Positions 1 to 8,569 of a stretch of 64,000 bases of DNA are shown here, in pieces. The DNA comes from an uncultured Clostridia bacterium (lineage in GTDB: Bacteria; Bacillota; Clostridia; Christensenellales; CAG-314). Within the stretch, counting starts at the first letter, position 1; each line of letters begins with the position of its first letter. The stretch is taken from positions 1-64,000 of the forward strand of contig CALVWF010000004.1 in the NCBI GenBank assembly GCA_944364615.1. Direction: 5' to 3'. Both the position numbers and the translations under genes were made by a program. The notes below the pieces were generated by a model. The model was given only the letters and a program-made list of their open reading frames with translations. It was not told the DNA's origin and did no database searches.

Positions 1-431
1 ATTTGACCATTTTCGCAACTGTTTTGCCTTCGGATAAGAACCAAATCTCCTGGATCTATACCTACGTTTATCATTGAATCCCCTTCTGCGACCAACGCAA
101 AATATTCTCCGGTGCCGAAGTATTCCATATTGATTGGAAGATATCCTTGAATATCCTGCATAGCCGATTGAGGTTTTCCACAAGCAACAAGACCGAGAAT
201 AGGAGCGTAACCCATCGCCCAACTATTAACGGATGAAACAATATGCCTTCGTCCGGCAATGTCTATCAGACCTTCATCTTGCAGCCTTACCATAAATTTG
301 TAAGCTGTTGAAACAGCGCAATTAACACCGTTTGCTATCTCACGAACCGTAGGGCTGACTCGGTTCGATTTAATATATTCGTTGATAAACTCATACACGC
401 GGTTTTTTGTTTCCTCGTTCTTTGGGCGCAT
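1..431 (-). CDS. LexA-like SOS repressor, 3' end cut by window edge
   Basis: The first 143 codons of a LexA-family repressor are visible; the gene runs off the left edge. Residues 1-65 form a winged helix-turn-helix with the LexA-type SPTVREIA segment (26-33). The VACGKP motif (82-87) fits the self-cleavage site (E. coli has Ala-Gly; here it would be Cys-Gly), and GDSM (117-120) holds the nucleophile Ser119. The catalytic Lys would lie outside the window. The ATG at 431 follows a GGAGAA ribosome site. An inverted repeat overlaps its own transcription start, which suggests autorepression. It may be the host LexA or a LexA-like regulator of the mobile element whose recombinase lies 1.5 kb away; the latter is favoured by position but not proven. 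Confidence 0.85.
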   Translation of the reverse strand, partial: MRPKNEETKNRVYEFINEYIKSNRVSPTVREIANGVNCAVSTAYKFMVRLQDEGLIDIAGRRHIVSSVNSWAMGYAPILGLVACGKPQSAMQDIQGYLPINMEYFGTGEYFALVAEGDSMINVGIDPGDLVLIRRQNSCENGQ

Positions 432-449
432 TGTTGTAATTCTCCGTAA

Positions 450-467
450 CACGAAATTATGTTCGTG
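450..467. promoter_or_regulatory. Likely LexA-like autoregulatory operator
   Basis: The arms CACGAA and TTCGTG form a perfect inverted repeat separated by 6 bp. It covers the expected transcription start of the LexA-like gene. The centre resembles Bacillota SOS boxes (CGAAC-N4-GTTCG) but with wider spacing. Binding is inferred. Confidence 0.55.
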
Positions 468-472
468 ATAAG

Positions 473-501
473 AGTATAGCATAATCTGACTCTAAGAGCA
501 A
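473..501 (-). promoter_or_regulatory. Promoter of the LexA-like gene
   Basis: On the minus strand, TTGCTC (496-501), a 17-bp spacer and TATACT (473-478) fit a sigma-A promoter. The predicted start, near 466, falls inside the inverted repeat. Confidence 0.6.
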
Positions 502-548
502 TATCGATATGTCCCGAATAAGAGACAATAGTAAAATATTTTATACAC

Positions 549-574
549 AAAAAAACAGTCCCCGAAGAGACTGT
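549..574 (-). terminator. Rho-independent terminator of the WYL gene
   Basis: An 8-bp stem closed by a UUCG tetraloop (minus-strand sense) is followed by a run of U. It lies just after the stop of the WYL regulator. Confidence 0.85.
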
Positions 575-582
575 TTCTGCAA

Positions 583-1563
583 TTAATAGTTATCCATGAT
601 CTGCTCTATAAAGGAATTAAATTCCTTTTTTACGTTGCTCGGTTCAATTATCTTTGCTTTACCCAATGTACCGACTATCCACACGAAAAACGTCTTACTG
701 ACTTGAATATCCAACATCGTTCTTAACATTCCGTCCGCTGATTTCTGAATTTTCAAGTCCATGCCGAATTTATCGTAAACATCACTCAATAGCTCCGGAG
801 TAAAACGTATTGTGACTTTTTCCTGAGTGCCGCCAAACATAGAAACAAGCTGTTTCCTATATACGTCGGGATCAAAATCCTTAAATTCTTCTTTATGGGT
901 TCGTGGAGTATCTTCCACTATTACGTCTTCCATTTTATCTATTCTGTATCTGGAAATGCCGTCATGCGTATCGTCATAGCAAATTAAGTAATAGTTGTCT
1001 TTATTCCATATCATAGAGAGCGGATTAAAAACATATCTCTTCTTATCGCAATGATAAACCTTTTCTTTATTTTCATTCAAATGATAATAGAGAAACGAAA
1101 CCTTTTTATCTTGCTTAATCGCCGTTTCGATCGCATCGATATTATATATGATACTTGGATTACCGGTCCTCTTTTGCTTGTCCAAGAAAATAATATTCTC
1201 AGAATTATGGTACTGATTTACTCCTATCGTAGAGTAAAGTTTGTTTATGATCGACTCTTTCCTTGATTCCGTGAGTTTGGAGGCTTTAACTACGTCTACA
1301 AGCATTGTTATTTCCGCCGTATCAAAAAGTTGATGAACGGCATAATAATACCTCGCCTTTTTTATGTAGGAACAAATCTCATATCCGTATTTATTCAGCA
1401 AAGCAATGTCCGAAGGCAAGACTTTCCTTGAAACGGCAATCCCTCGCTTTGACAACTCCGCTATGATTTCATTCGTTGAAAGTGCGTGCTCTTCATCCGT
1501 CATTTTAGACAGAATATCATATAAAACAAGAAGTTTAATAGCAGTATCTGTATTCTTTGACAT
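583..1563 (-). CDS. WYL-domain transcriptional regulator
   Basis: A 326-aa protein. Residues 1-75 look like a DNA-binding winged helix (LSTNEIIAELSKRGI, then a basic stretch). The middle (about 150-225) matches a WYL domain with the segments FNPLSMIWNKDNYYLICYDD and RYRIDKM, followed by a WYL C-terminal extension (about 245-320). WYL proteins sense ligands, often nucleic acids, and commonly regulate mobile-element and defence genes. The reading frame extends 10 codons upstream, but the TTGAAT-17-TATAAT promoter would start transcription at about 1589, inside that earlier start codon, so the ATG at 1563 is chosen. It sits between the LexA-like gene and the serine recombinase, which fits an accessory-element regulator. 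Confidence 0.8.
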   Translation of the reverse strand: MSKNTDTAIKLLVLYDILSKMTDEEHALSTNEIIAELSKRGIAVSRKVLPSDIALLNKYGYEICSYIKKARYYYAVHQLFDTAEITMLVDVVKASKLTESRKESIINKLYSTIGVNQYHNSENIIFLDKQKRTGNPSIIYNIDAIETAIKQDKKVSFLYYHLNENKEKVYHCDKKRYVFNPLSMIWNKDNYYLICYDDTHDGISRYRIDKMEDVIVEDTPRTHKEEFKDFDPDVYRKQLVSMFGGTQEKVTIRFTPELLSDVYDKFGMDLKIQKSADGMLRTMLDIQVSKTFFVWIVGTLGKAKIIEPSNVKKEFNSFIEQIMDNY

Positions 1564-1595
1564 AATCCAATGTGTCCTATTTAAGAGATACATTG

Positions 1596-1624
1596 ATTAT
1601 ATCATAAAATTAAAAATAATTCAA
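1596..1624 (-). promoter_or_regulatory. Promoter of the WYL regulator
   Basis: Minus strand TTGAAT (1619-1624), 17-bp spacer, TATAAT (1596-1601). The predicted start near 1589 decides the start codon of the WYL gene. Confidence 0.75.
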
Positions 1625-1935
1625 TATAAAGGCGAGGATACATAATAACACATAAACAACTTTCTTTTTTGGGTTGGCATTGGAAGGTCTTTCTCCTTTT
1701 TGTGGTATCAGAAAAAGCCTTGCTGTCAAGTCAAAAAAATATGGCTTAAAACTAAAAAGAAAAGAACCATAACGGCAATATTTTTTTACCGAAAGACTTT
1801 ATAATATATACCGCTTGACCGCTGACGCCTTTTTCTGATTTTCGATTGTTGTCGAAAGACAAGAGAAACAAAAAAAAGGATTTTTTTTCAAAGTGGCAAA
1901 AAACTTGCCAGTTTGATTATTAGAATGCTTTCAAA
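1625..1935. other. AT-rich spacer between WYL regulator and recombinase
   Basis: No supported gene. It is rich in A and T runs. A TATAAT at 1800-1805 could be the -10 of the recombinase gene, but no convincing -35 is seen. Such spacers beside serine recombinases can hold an attachment half-site; none can be recognised here. Confidence 0.4.
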
Positions 1936-1948
1936 AAGGAGGTATCCA

Positions 1949-3457
1949 ATGAAAACAGCGGTCATATATGCAAGGTACAGCAGCGATAGGCAAACAGAAC
2001 AATCTATTGAGGGTCAGGTCCGAGTTTGTAACGATTATGCGGAGCGAAACGACATTCTTATCGTAAATTCTTATATCGACAGAGCCACAACCGGCACAAA
2101 CGATAATCGTACAGAATTTCAAAGAATGTTGCGAGACAGCAATAATCATTCTTGGGACTACGTTCTGGTGTACAAATTAGATCGATTCAGCCGTAACAAG
2201 TATGAAATGGCGATGCACAAAAAGACTTTAAAAGATAATGGAGTAAAACTCATATCCTGCATGGAGAACATCCCGGATACACCCGAAGGAATTATTCTTG
2301 AAAGCCTCTTGGAAGGCATGGCGGAATACTACAGTGCGGAATTGTCGCAAAAAGTTAAGCGCGGAATGAACGAAAGCAGACAGAAAGGCACCTTTACAGG
2401 TGGTTTTATCATATTCGGTTATCGTGTGGAAAACAAGAAAATCATTATCCACGAAGATGAAGCGGAAGTTGTCAGATGGATGTTTAACGAATGCGCGTCG
2501 GGAAAACTTGTAAAAACGATCATTGAAGAATTGCATGAAAAAGGTATTCTGTATCGTGGAAAACCTTTTGCGAGAAACACTGTGTATCACCTGCTCGCCA
2601 ATGAAAAATACAGCGGAATATACAGGCACGGGGAAGAAGTATTCACTAATATGTACCCACGTATTGTACCTCAAGATCTTTTCGACGCAGTAAAAAGCAA
2701 AATTGACAGCAACAAATACGGCAAGCATAAACCCAATGTCGTTTATTTGCTTAAAAACAAAGTGAAGTGCGGCTATTGCGGTAAACCAGTTAATTCAGAT
2801 GCAGGCACTTCTAAAAACGGAAGTATAATGCGATACTACAAATGTTCCGGCAAAAGAATCAGCAAACAGTGTCCCTTAAGACCTATACGAAAAGAAACAC
2901 TTGAAAGATTAATTCTCGAATCAGTGTTGGAAGCGTTTGCGACTCCTCAAAACCTATTGAAATTTGCGGACGATATTTTACTTCTTCTAAAAAAGCAATA
3001 CCACGACCGCTCTGTTTTGAACTTGTTGCGGAATGATCTGGCAAAAGTTGAAAAATCTATTTCAAACCTGCTTGATTGTATGGAACAAGGCATTTCCACT
3101 GCTTCTACCAAAAACCGGTTAGAAGAGTTGGAAGAAAAGCGTTCCCTATTGACCGAGAAAATTCTTATGGAACAATATAAGGAACGGCAACTTCTGACAA
3201 AAGACGAAATCGTCAAACATATCAGTACTGCCTTACGAAAAAATCCCAAACAGCTCATTGATCTATTGGTCAAAGAAATCCGACTGTACAACGATAAAAT
3301 AGAAATTGACTTACATTTCACAGACAAGAAAAGTCCCGATGATGAAAATCATTGGGACTTTTGCTTTTATCAGTGTGAAAAGAGTTATATCGTTGATACT
3401 CACGTTTTCAAATCGAAACCGAAAGAATATCGCGTTAAAATCAAGTTAAAAGTATAA
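1949..3457 (+). CDS. Large serine recombinase (site-specific integrase)
   Basis: A 502-aa protein with the architecture of large serine integrases: resolvase catalytic domain (1-145; YARYSSDRQ with the nucleophile Ser near position 10, later the YKLDRFSRN segment), recombinase domain (about 155-260), a zinc ribbon (CGYCGK and a second Cys pair at about 270-310) and a C-terminal coiled coil (about 345-435). It would catalyse integration and excision of the element. The ATG at 1949 follows a perfect AAGGAGG with 6-nt spacing; an in-frame TTG 12 codons upstream lacks a ribosome site. The stop codon runs directly into the T-run of the tRNA-Ser terminator, so the element boundary is within tens of bases. 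Codon use is AT-richer than the sugar locus. Confidence 0.95.
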   Translation: MKTAVIYARYSSDRQTEQSIEGQVRVCNDYAERNDILIVNSYIDRATTGTNDNRTEFQRMLRDSNNHSWDYVLVYKLDRFSRNKYEMAMHKKTLKDNGVKLISCMENIPDTPEGIILESLLEGMAEYYSAELSQKVKRGMNESRQKGTFTGGFIIFGYRVENKKIIIHEDEAEVVRWMFNECASGKLVKTIIEELHEKGILYRGKPFARNTVYHLLANEKYSGIYRHGEEVFTNMYPRIVPQDLFDAVKSKIDSNKYGKHKPNVVYLLKNKVKCGYCGKPVNSDAGTSKNGSIMRYYKCSGKRISKQCPLRPIRKETLERLILESVLEAFATPQNLLKFADDILLLLKKQYHDRSVLNLLRNDLAKVEKSISNLLDCMEQGISTASTKNRLEELEEKRSLLTEKILMEQYKERQLLTKDEIVKHISTALRKNPKQLIDLLVKEIRLYNDKIEIDLHFTDKKSPDDENHWDFCFYQCEKSYIVDTHVFKSKPKEYRVKIKLKV

Positions 3458-3497
3458 AAAAGCACCCAACTTAACCTTTTTACGGGTTCAGTTGGGT
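3456..3497 (-). terminator. Terminator of tRNA-Ser, abutting the recombinase stop
   Basis: Outer stem ACCCAACT/AGTTGGGT (3464-3471 with 3490-3497) plus inner AACC/GGTT pairs, followed on the minus strand by six U. The recombinase stop codon (3455-3457) overlaps the T-run, so the element border is probably in or beside this terminator. Confidence 0.75.
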
Positions 3498-3503
3498 ACC
3501 GCT

Positions 3504-3594
3504 TGGCGGAGACGGAGGGATTCGAACCCTCGAGCCCCGTAAGGGGCTACTTGATTTCGAGTCAAGCCCGTTGTGACCACTTCGATACGTCTCC
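3504..3594 (-). tRNA. tRNA-Ser (anticodon CGA)
   Basis: Acceptor stem GGAGACG/CGTCTCC, anticodon arm CTTGA-CTCGAAA-TCAAG giving CGA, a long variable arm (TAGCCCC...GGGGCT) typical of Ser, GGTTCGAATCC T-arm, discriminator G, and encoded CCA. Its 3' end faces the recombinase gene. Confidence 0.97.
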
Positions 3595-3618
3595 ACGCCG
3601 TAATTTCACTGCCTATAC

Positions 3619-3647
3619 ATATTACATCATTGACCGCATTTCGTCAA
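3619..3647 (-). promoter_or_regulatory. Promoter of tRNA-Ser
   Basis: Minus strand TTGACG (3642-3647), 17-bp spacer, TAATAT (3619-3624), about 25 bp upstream of the tRNA 5' end. Confidence 0.7.
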
Positions 3648-3693
3648 TCACTTTGCAAAAAATACACAGACAATTTGCCACGACGCACACTGT

Positions 3694-4461
3694 TTACCGC
3701 AATTCGACAAGTCTGCCCTTGACAAAACAGCAACATTTGATTTTTTCAGGCAACTGCGACACAACCTCGTCCAATCCAAGTCCCACCGTGTCGGCGCTGT
3801 GACTGTCGGTGTTGACGGTGACATACTTTCCCCCTATATCGCAATAATACTTTACCATTTCAACGGACGGCATCGTTTCGCGGTTGGGACCTTTAAAAAG
3901 CGAAGAAACGTTTACTTCCGGAACGATGTTGTTCTTAACGCATTTTTCAAGACACTTTTTAACCGCTGCGTCATCGGCAACAAAGTCTTCGTGGTAGCGT
4001 TTCATCAGGTCGACGTGTCCCATTACGTCTATACCTCCTGCACACACCATGTCATACACAAACTGCAGATACAGTTTTTCGTACTCGCGGTTACTCCACC
4101 TGCCTTCGTGCGCAACGTATTCATGGGGATAATGCACTGATCCTATAATCATGTCCGGTTCGAATGAACGCAGAATCTGTAATTCACGGGGATGAAGATG
4201 CGGTTCGCTCATTTCAAAACCCAGAAGCAACGTGAGATCGTCCTTGTAGCGTTGTTTTACCTTGTAAAACTGTTCCGCACGCGCTTCAAACGGAAACCCG
4301 TCAAAGGTGTTTCTGCGTTTTCCACATTCTATATGGTCGGTAAAACATAATACAGAAATTCCCCTTTCCATTGCCTTGACGCAATACTGCTCGAACGTGG
4401 CAACGGAATCAAAACTGTAATCGGTGTGCAAGTGCAAATCTGCTTTTAATGCTGAAGACAT
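3694..4461 (-). CDS. PHP-domain phosphatase (histidinol-phosphatase type)
   Basis: A 255-aa PHP-superfamily metal-dependent phosphoesterase. The N-terminal motif DLHLHTDYSFDS (8-19) supplies metal-binding His residues, followed by FTDHIE (40-45), GFEMSE, GSVHYPHE (about 110), HVDLMKRY (about 148) and NTDSHS (about 218), all PHP signature positions. Length and motif order match the HisK/HisJ-like group, which dephosphorylates histidinol phosphate, but no other his genes are nearby, so the true substrate is uncertain. The ATG follows AAAGGAG. It has its own consensus promoter and appears monocistronic. Confidence 0.88.
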   Translation of the reverse strand: MSSALKADLHLHTDYSFDSVATFEQYCVKAMERGISVLCFTDHIECGKRRNTFDGFPFEARAEQFYKVKQRYKDDLTLLLGFEMSEPHLHPRELQILRSFEPDMIIGSVHYPHEYVAHEGRWSNREYEKLYLQFVYDMVCAGGIDVMGHVDLMKRYHEDFVADDAAVKKCLEKCVKNNIVPEVNVSSLFKGPNRETMPSVEMVKYYCDIGGKYVTVNTDSHSADTVGLGLDEVVSQLPEKIKCCCFVKGRLVELR

Positions 4462-4489
4462 TTAAAACTCCTTTCATAGGCTGTAAAAT

Positions 4490-4518
4490 ATAATACAGCG
4501 ATAAAAAAAGTTTGTCAA
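4490..4518 (-). promoter_or_regulatory. Promoter of the PHP phosphatase gene
   Basis: Minus strand TTGACA (4513-4518), 17-bp spacer, TATTAT (4490-4495), about 30 bp before the start codon. Confidence 0.75.
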
Positions 4519-4632
4519 CAAACAACTCGTTTAATACGTCAAACGCCACTGAACGCACTGCCCATTGTTTCAAATTGGTCGATACGAAGGCAATTTGCAA
4601 ACGTTTCGTCAACCGCAAAAAAAACCACATGC

Positions 4633-4671
4633 AAAAACGCGCACCGATTCTTATTTGCGGTGCGCGTTTTT
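4633..4671. terminator. Bidirectional terminator after ppa
   Basis: A 14-bp perfect stem made of A5 + CGCGCACCG and its complement, with T-runs on both strands. On the minus strand it ends the ppa transcript. Confidence 0.85.
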
Positions 4672-4684
4672 GTTTGAAGTTAAA

Positions 4685-5218
4685 TCAGCCCTGTTCGATG
4701 TGCCGTATAAACTCCGCCATACAACTGCGAATAGTCTGTTCCGCAACTTCCCTGTTGTCAAGACTGTTTACTGCGGTAGCCTTGCCTTCCAGTTGTTTGT
4801 AGACCGTAAAGAAATGTTCCATTTCCTCAAAAATGTGGGAAGGCAACTGCTCGATCGAATTGTACATGTTGTAGTTGGGATCGTCGACGGCAACCGCTAT
4901 AACCTTTTCGTCGCGACTGCCGTTGTCTATCATTGTCAGCATACCTATAGGTCTGCAACGCACCAGCGACAAAGGAGCAAGCGGTTCGCTGCACAGTATC
5001 AATACGTCCAACGGATCGTTGTCTTCTGCATAAGTCAACGGAATAAAACCGTAATTGGCAGGGTAATGCGTGGACGTATACAGTATTCTGTCCAAAATGA
5101 GCATACCCGTTTCCTTGTCCATTTCGTACTTCTTCTTACTGCCTTTGGAAATTTCCACAACGGCTACAAACTGTTCGGGCGACACCCTTTTTCTGTTGAT
5201 ATCTTTCCAGATATTCAT
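4685..5218 (-). CDS. ppa: Inorganic pyrophosphatase, family I
   Basis: A 177-aa cytoplasmic soluble pyrophosphatase that hydrolyses PPi to two phosphates. Family I hallmarks are present: the THYPANYGFIP segment, the metal-binding Asp cluster EDNDPLDVLIL, RCRPIGML, DEKVIAVAVDDP, and a C-terminal HFF..YK segment. Length is standard for the bacterial enzyme. The reading frame extends to a GTG at 5269, but the ATG at 5218 sits behind GGGAGG and gives the usual N-terminus (MNIWKDI), so it is preferred. A promoter-like pair lies about 90 bp upstream and a strong terminator follows, so it is probably monocistronic. Confidence 0.95.
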   Translation of the reverse strand: MNIWKDINRKRVSPEQFVAVVEISKGSKKKYEMDKETGMLILDRILYTSTHYPANYGFIPLTYAEDNDPLDVLILCSEPLAPLSLVRCRPIGMLTMIDNGSRDEKVIAVAVDDPNYNMYNSIEQLPSHIFEEMEHFFTVYKQLEGKATAVNSLDNREVAEQTIRSCMAEFIRHIEQG

Positions 5219-5277
5219 TGTTACAAAATTCCTCCCTTTTATTACAGTTGCGTTGCCTGACTGCAACACAAATCAAA

Positions 5278-5338
5278 TTGCCTGCAACCCTCGCAGGCTC
5301 ATATATTTACAGTTTAACACAACTATTTTAAATTTCAA
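5278..5338 (-). promoter_or_regulatory. Putative ppa promoter and 5'-leader hairpin
   Basis: Minus strand TTGAAA (5333-5338), 16-bp spacer, TAAACT (5311-5316). A GCCTGC/GCAGGC hairpin lies downstream in the leader. The rest of the 5219-5482 spacer shows nothing recognisable. Confidence 0.45.
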
Positions 5339-5482
5339 TGGGGAAAGGGCTTAAACGCACAAAAATTTGCCTAATCTTTACATTTGCGCCATATTTTTCT
5401 TAAAATACAAGTCAAAAAGTTACATGTCTGAACTTGCGGTATACTTCGGGCACGCTATTTTCGCGAAAATCAGCGAGGTCCG

Positions 5483-7051
5483 TCAATAAAAAGTAAGACG
5501 CGATACGTCTAAACACAGACGCAACTTTCTGTTAAAACATATTTCGTCACTGTCGGTCAAAAAGGAACAGTAACCGTCCACACCGTCCACTATACAGTAC
5601 ACCAGTTTCTTGTCGCCCAGTATGTCTTCGTCCAGCACTTCTCTGACTTTGACGGTACCTTTTTGTTTTTTGTCGGCAAGCCGCAAGGCAAAAGGAGAAA
5701 GCCTTGCCCTATGCTTCAAGTAAAGATCCTGATCCGTGACATACTTTCTACCCAGTATTTTTACTACGCCTTTTACGTCCGACACACGAACGGGCACGCT
5801 TGCGCCGTCAATGGGATAATGCGCGGTAATTCTGTCTCCGTCATACAACTGCAATTCTTTCAACGGAGCGTACATATATATCTGTTCGCCCTCTTTAAGA
5901 TTGGTACGGCGTAACATATAAAATACGTTGTTTCCCCACTTGACGCCCAGCGTATTTCCGTCGTTATAAATAACGTCGAGTAACATTCTGAAATGCCCCG
6001 GCAAACCGACCTTGCTGAGTTTGTCGACGCGCAAACAAGCGGTAACATTGCCTTGTTTTTTAAGTAACGTGGATAAAAATTGTTTGTCCAACTCGATTTT
6101 CTGCACATCGGAAATCAGAATAGACCCTTCCAAACGTGCGGGAAAGAGAAGCTCGTTTACCGCTCCGCCCACCGCCCTGCCGTCGGTGTCGAAAAGATAG
6201 TAATTGTTGTTGTCCATAGGATTGGAAACGGCAATCAGCGGTTGCCCCTCCACAGCACGGCAAGTCTTTAAAATACGGGGAGAAACGGTAATGCCTTCCG
6301 CATTAAATGCTCCATTCCACACTCCGTTGACAGTCTTTGTGTTTCCGCAAAAAACTTCCAGAGCGTCTTTATTAGAAAAATTGTACAGAAAATTTTTTCT
6401 GTCGCAACAATATTCCACCCTTCCGTCTTTCATTACGGCGATGCGGTCGGCAAGCGTAAGCGCTTCCGACGCGTTGTGCGTAACGTAAACAAATGTAGTC
6501 GATTTCAGTTGTTGTTTCAGTTGAAGCAACAACCTGCAGTATTCCAGACGTTGCTGAGCGGAAACATTGCTCAACGGTTCGTCCAACAGTATAAGCGAAG
6601 ATTTCTTTACCATGGCTTTGGCAAGAGCGACACGTTGCTGTTGTCCTCCGCTGAGCGTTTTGGGACGCTGATTCATCGCTGACGTCAACCCCAACTTGTC
6701 CAGCACGGGCATTACTCTGTCGTACGTTTCCATTGCGTCGCACTTGTTACGCAAGGATATCGCCACATTTTCATACACCGTCATGTTGGGATAGAGTACG
6801 TATTCCTGAAAAACAAGCGAAATGTCTCTGTCTTTCAAAGGAATACCGTCTGCGATTACTCCGTCCAGATACAGTTCGCCCGAAGTAGGTTTTTCCACTC
6901 CCGCAAGTATTTTAAGCAAAGTGGTCTTGCCGCAACCGGAATGCCCCATTATCACGAGAAACTCACCCGACTTTACTTCGAGAGAGCAATCTTTAAGCGC
7001 GTATTCGTTTTTGTAAAGTTTTGTAATATATTTAGCGTTTATCGTCGTCAT
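5483..7051 (-). CDS. Sugar ABC transporter ATPase (MalK/MsmX-like) with extended C-terminus
   Basis: A 522-aa protein. Residues 1-235 are an ABC ATPase: Walker A GHSGCGKTT (36-44), Q-loop VFQEY (80-84), signature LSGGQQQR (133-140), Walker B LILLDEP (153-159), switch His192. The D-loop reads SNVSAQQR where family members have SNLDAKLR, so the usual Asp is lost. The remaining 285 residues are longer than a normal MalK regulatory domain and probably hold tandem TOBE/MOBE-like beta domains. As the last gene of the polysaccharide locus it most likely energises the two permeases at 12525-14340. The start at 7051 overlaps the previous gene by 20 nt and looks translationally coupled; an in-frame upstream extension is within that gene and is rejected. 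Confidence 0.88.
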   Translation of the reverse strand: MTTINAKYITKLYKNEYALKDCSLEVKSGEFLVIMGHSGCGKTTLLKILAGVEKPTSGELYLDGVIADGIPLKDRDISLVFQEYVLYPNMTVYENVAISLRNKCDAMETYDRVMPVLDKLGLTSAMNQRPKTLSGGQQQRVALAKAMVKKSSLILLDEPLSNVSAQQRLEYCRLLLQLKQQLKSTTFVYVTHNASEALTLADRIAVMKDGRVEYCCDRKNFLYNFSNKDALEVFCGNTKTVNGVWNGAFNAEGITVSPRILKTCRAVEGQPLIAVSNPMDNNNYYLFDTDGRAVGGAVNELLFPARLEGSILISDVQKIELDKQFLSTLLKKQGNVTACLRVDKLSKVGLPGHFRMLLDVIYNDGNTLGVKWGNNVFYMLRRTNLKEGEQIYMYAPLKELQLYDGDRITAHYPIDGASVPVRVSDVKGVVKILGRKYVTDQDLYLKHRARLSPFALRLADKKQKGTVKVREVLDEDILGDKKLVYCIVDGVDGYCSFLTDSDEICFNRKLRLCLDVSRLTFY

Positions 7052-8039
7052 CTTCGTAAGCGTTACGCACGGGTTTTTCGAAGTCCTGCTCCGTTTCGTC
7101 ACTGTCATTGACGACTTCGGAGGAAACTTCAACAGCAGGCTTGTTTTCCGTCACCTTGCCGTAGCGCAGTCCTTTTTTGTAAAAATCGGGATAATTTTTC
7201 GCATTGATATACTTGTCGAAAGCGGAATGGCACACAAGCGTTGCAAGCAACATGAACCAGCCCACCTGTACGACAAAAATCATACAAACAGCAATGAGTT
7301 GCGTCAATACCAGCGGAATTGCGCACAGTACGAGGGGAAGCGCGATTGAGCACAGCAGTACTGCCGATGAACGCAGAAACGTACTGAAATACAACTTGAA
7401 ACTATTTAAATACAGCCTTGCAAAAGAGACGTTGTACAGACTTGACATACTGACGGCAAACATAGTTATACCGCCCGCAACCACGCTGACTACCACAAGG
7501 CAACCTGTGCCCGTAGCCGTCAGAAAATCGGCTCCGTAAGCCAATGAGTAAAGAGTCAGCCAACGTGTCGCAAAAGCGACCAACATCCACACAACACCCG
7601 TTACAAGCCCTGTAAAAGCAAATTGTCTGCCGCTTTGTTTCAACGCCTGTTTGAAATGCACCGACAAAACTACCGGTTCGCCCCAGCACAATTTGCGTGT
7701 CACGAACATTCCGCCCGACAAACCGTAGAAAGCAAGCATCCAGAAAGGCAACGCAGTGCCGTACACTACCGCCGTATAATAGGGCAAACGGGTAAGTTGT
7801 TCCAGCGGAGTACCTGACGAAAATGTCAGTTCCGCATACCCCATTGTCAGTACCCACCAGGCAAGCAGAGGAATAAAGAACAATGCCGTCAGCAAATGAT
7901 TGCAATACAGTTGGCGTAATCTGTTTCTGAGCAAAAATCCCATCAACTGCCAACGGTTGGCAGGCAGATCGTTTGCCGTAAAATCCTTGTCGGAAGGATT
8001 TCCTATAACAACCTTTTCAACTAAACCTTTTTTTCGCAT
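7032..8039 (-). CDS. Multispanning membrane protein of the sugar locus (DUF624-like?)
   Basis: A 335-aa protein with about six hydrophobic segments between residues 45 and 275 and a charged, acidic C-terminal tail (about 300-335). A hydrophobic core beginning MGYAELTF and repeated aromatic segments is loosely reminiscent of YesL/DUF624 proteins that accompany sugar ABC importers in Bacillota, but the match is weak and no function is assigned. ATG at 8039 is chosen over the GTG one codon upstream; it overlaps the preceding stop as ATGA and follows GAGGT. Co-transcribed with two small membrane proteins and the ATPase. Confidence 0.75.
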   Translation of the reverse strand: MRKKGLVEKVVIGNPSDKDFTANDLPANRWQLMGFLLRNRLRQLYCNHLLTALFFIPLLAWWVLTMGYAELTFSSGTPLEQLTRLPYYTAVVYGTALPFWMLAFYGLSGGMFVTRKLCWGEPVVLSVHFKQALKQSGRQFAFTGLVTGVVWMLVAFATRWLTLYSLAYGADFLTATGTGCLVVVSVVAGGITMFAVSMSSLYNVSFARLYLNSFKLYFSTFLRSSAVLLCSIALPLVLCAIPLVLTQLIAVCMIFVVQVGWFMLLATLVCHSAFDKYINAKNYPDFYKKGLRYGKVTENKPAVEVSSEVVNDSDETEQDFEKPVRNAYEDDDDKR

Positions 8040-8569
8040 CACTCAACCTCTTGTTGCGAATCCGCTAAAAACTTTGCCACATCCAGCAAAAACGCTTCGT
8101 CCTTGGTACTGCGGTAATTGATAAGCACGTATATGTCGTCCTTTAAATGCAATCCTATTGTTTTGTCGGTATACTTATAGCCATCCGTATTTTCCAAAGG
8201 AAGAAACAGAGCAGTAGGAGCGTACCGTTCGACCTGTTCTTCGGGGAGAATAAAAATGTCGGATGAATAGTATCCGCTGAGACTGAAAGCCGCATCGTAA
8301 TACTGATCGTCGGGATTGCGAAGAATAAAATTGCAGGTCGTAATACCGTTTGCCTGCGCTGTCTGTCTGACTGTATCCAATGTGTCGCCGTCAAAAGTCA
8401 CGTAGGAAGTTGCAATCCATACAGTCAGTTTTTCCGACGGAGAGGGAAGAGATATCAGATAATGGGCAAACCAGCAAGCCATTGCTATAAGTGCCGCAAT
8501 TAGTATCAGCAATCCCGGTTTGAGCACTTTTTTTGCACGGTCAACGGTAATTTTATTGTCAAAAATCAT
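8039..8569 (-). CDS. Membrane-anchored extracytoplasmic protein, function unknown
   Basis: A 176-aa protein with one N-terminal transmembrane helix (about 17-40) and an outside domain of about 130 residues. The start of the outside part (KLTVWIATSYVTFDG, followed by DTVRQTAQANGITTCNFI) and the segment DIFILPEEQVERYAP resemble pieces of a type-1 solute-binding-protein fold, so it could be a reduced, membrane-tethered binding-protein-like module. This is inference. It overlaps both neighbours by ATGA-type junctions, so the three membrane proteins are tightly coupled. Confidence 0.7.
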   Translation of the reverse strand: MIFDNKITVDRAKKVLKPGLLILIAALIAMACWFAHYLISLPSPSEKLTVWIATSYVTFDGDTLDTVRQTAQANGITTCNFILRNPDDQYYDAAFSLSGYYSSDIFILPEEQVERYAPTALFLPLENTDGYKYTDKTIGLHLKDDIYVLINYRSTKDEAFLLDVAKFLADSQQEVE

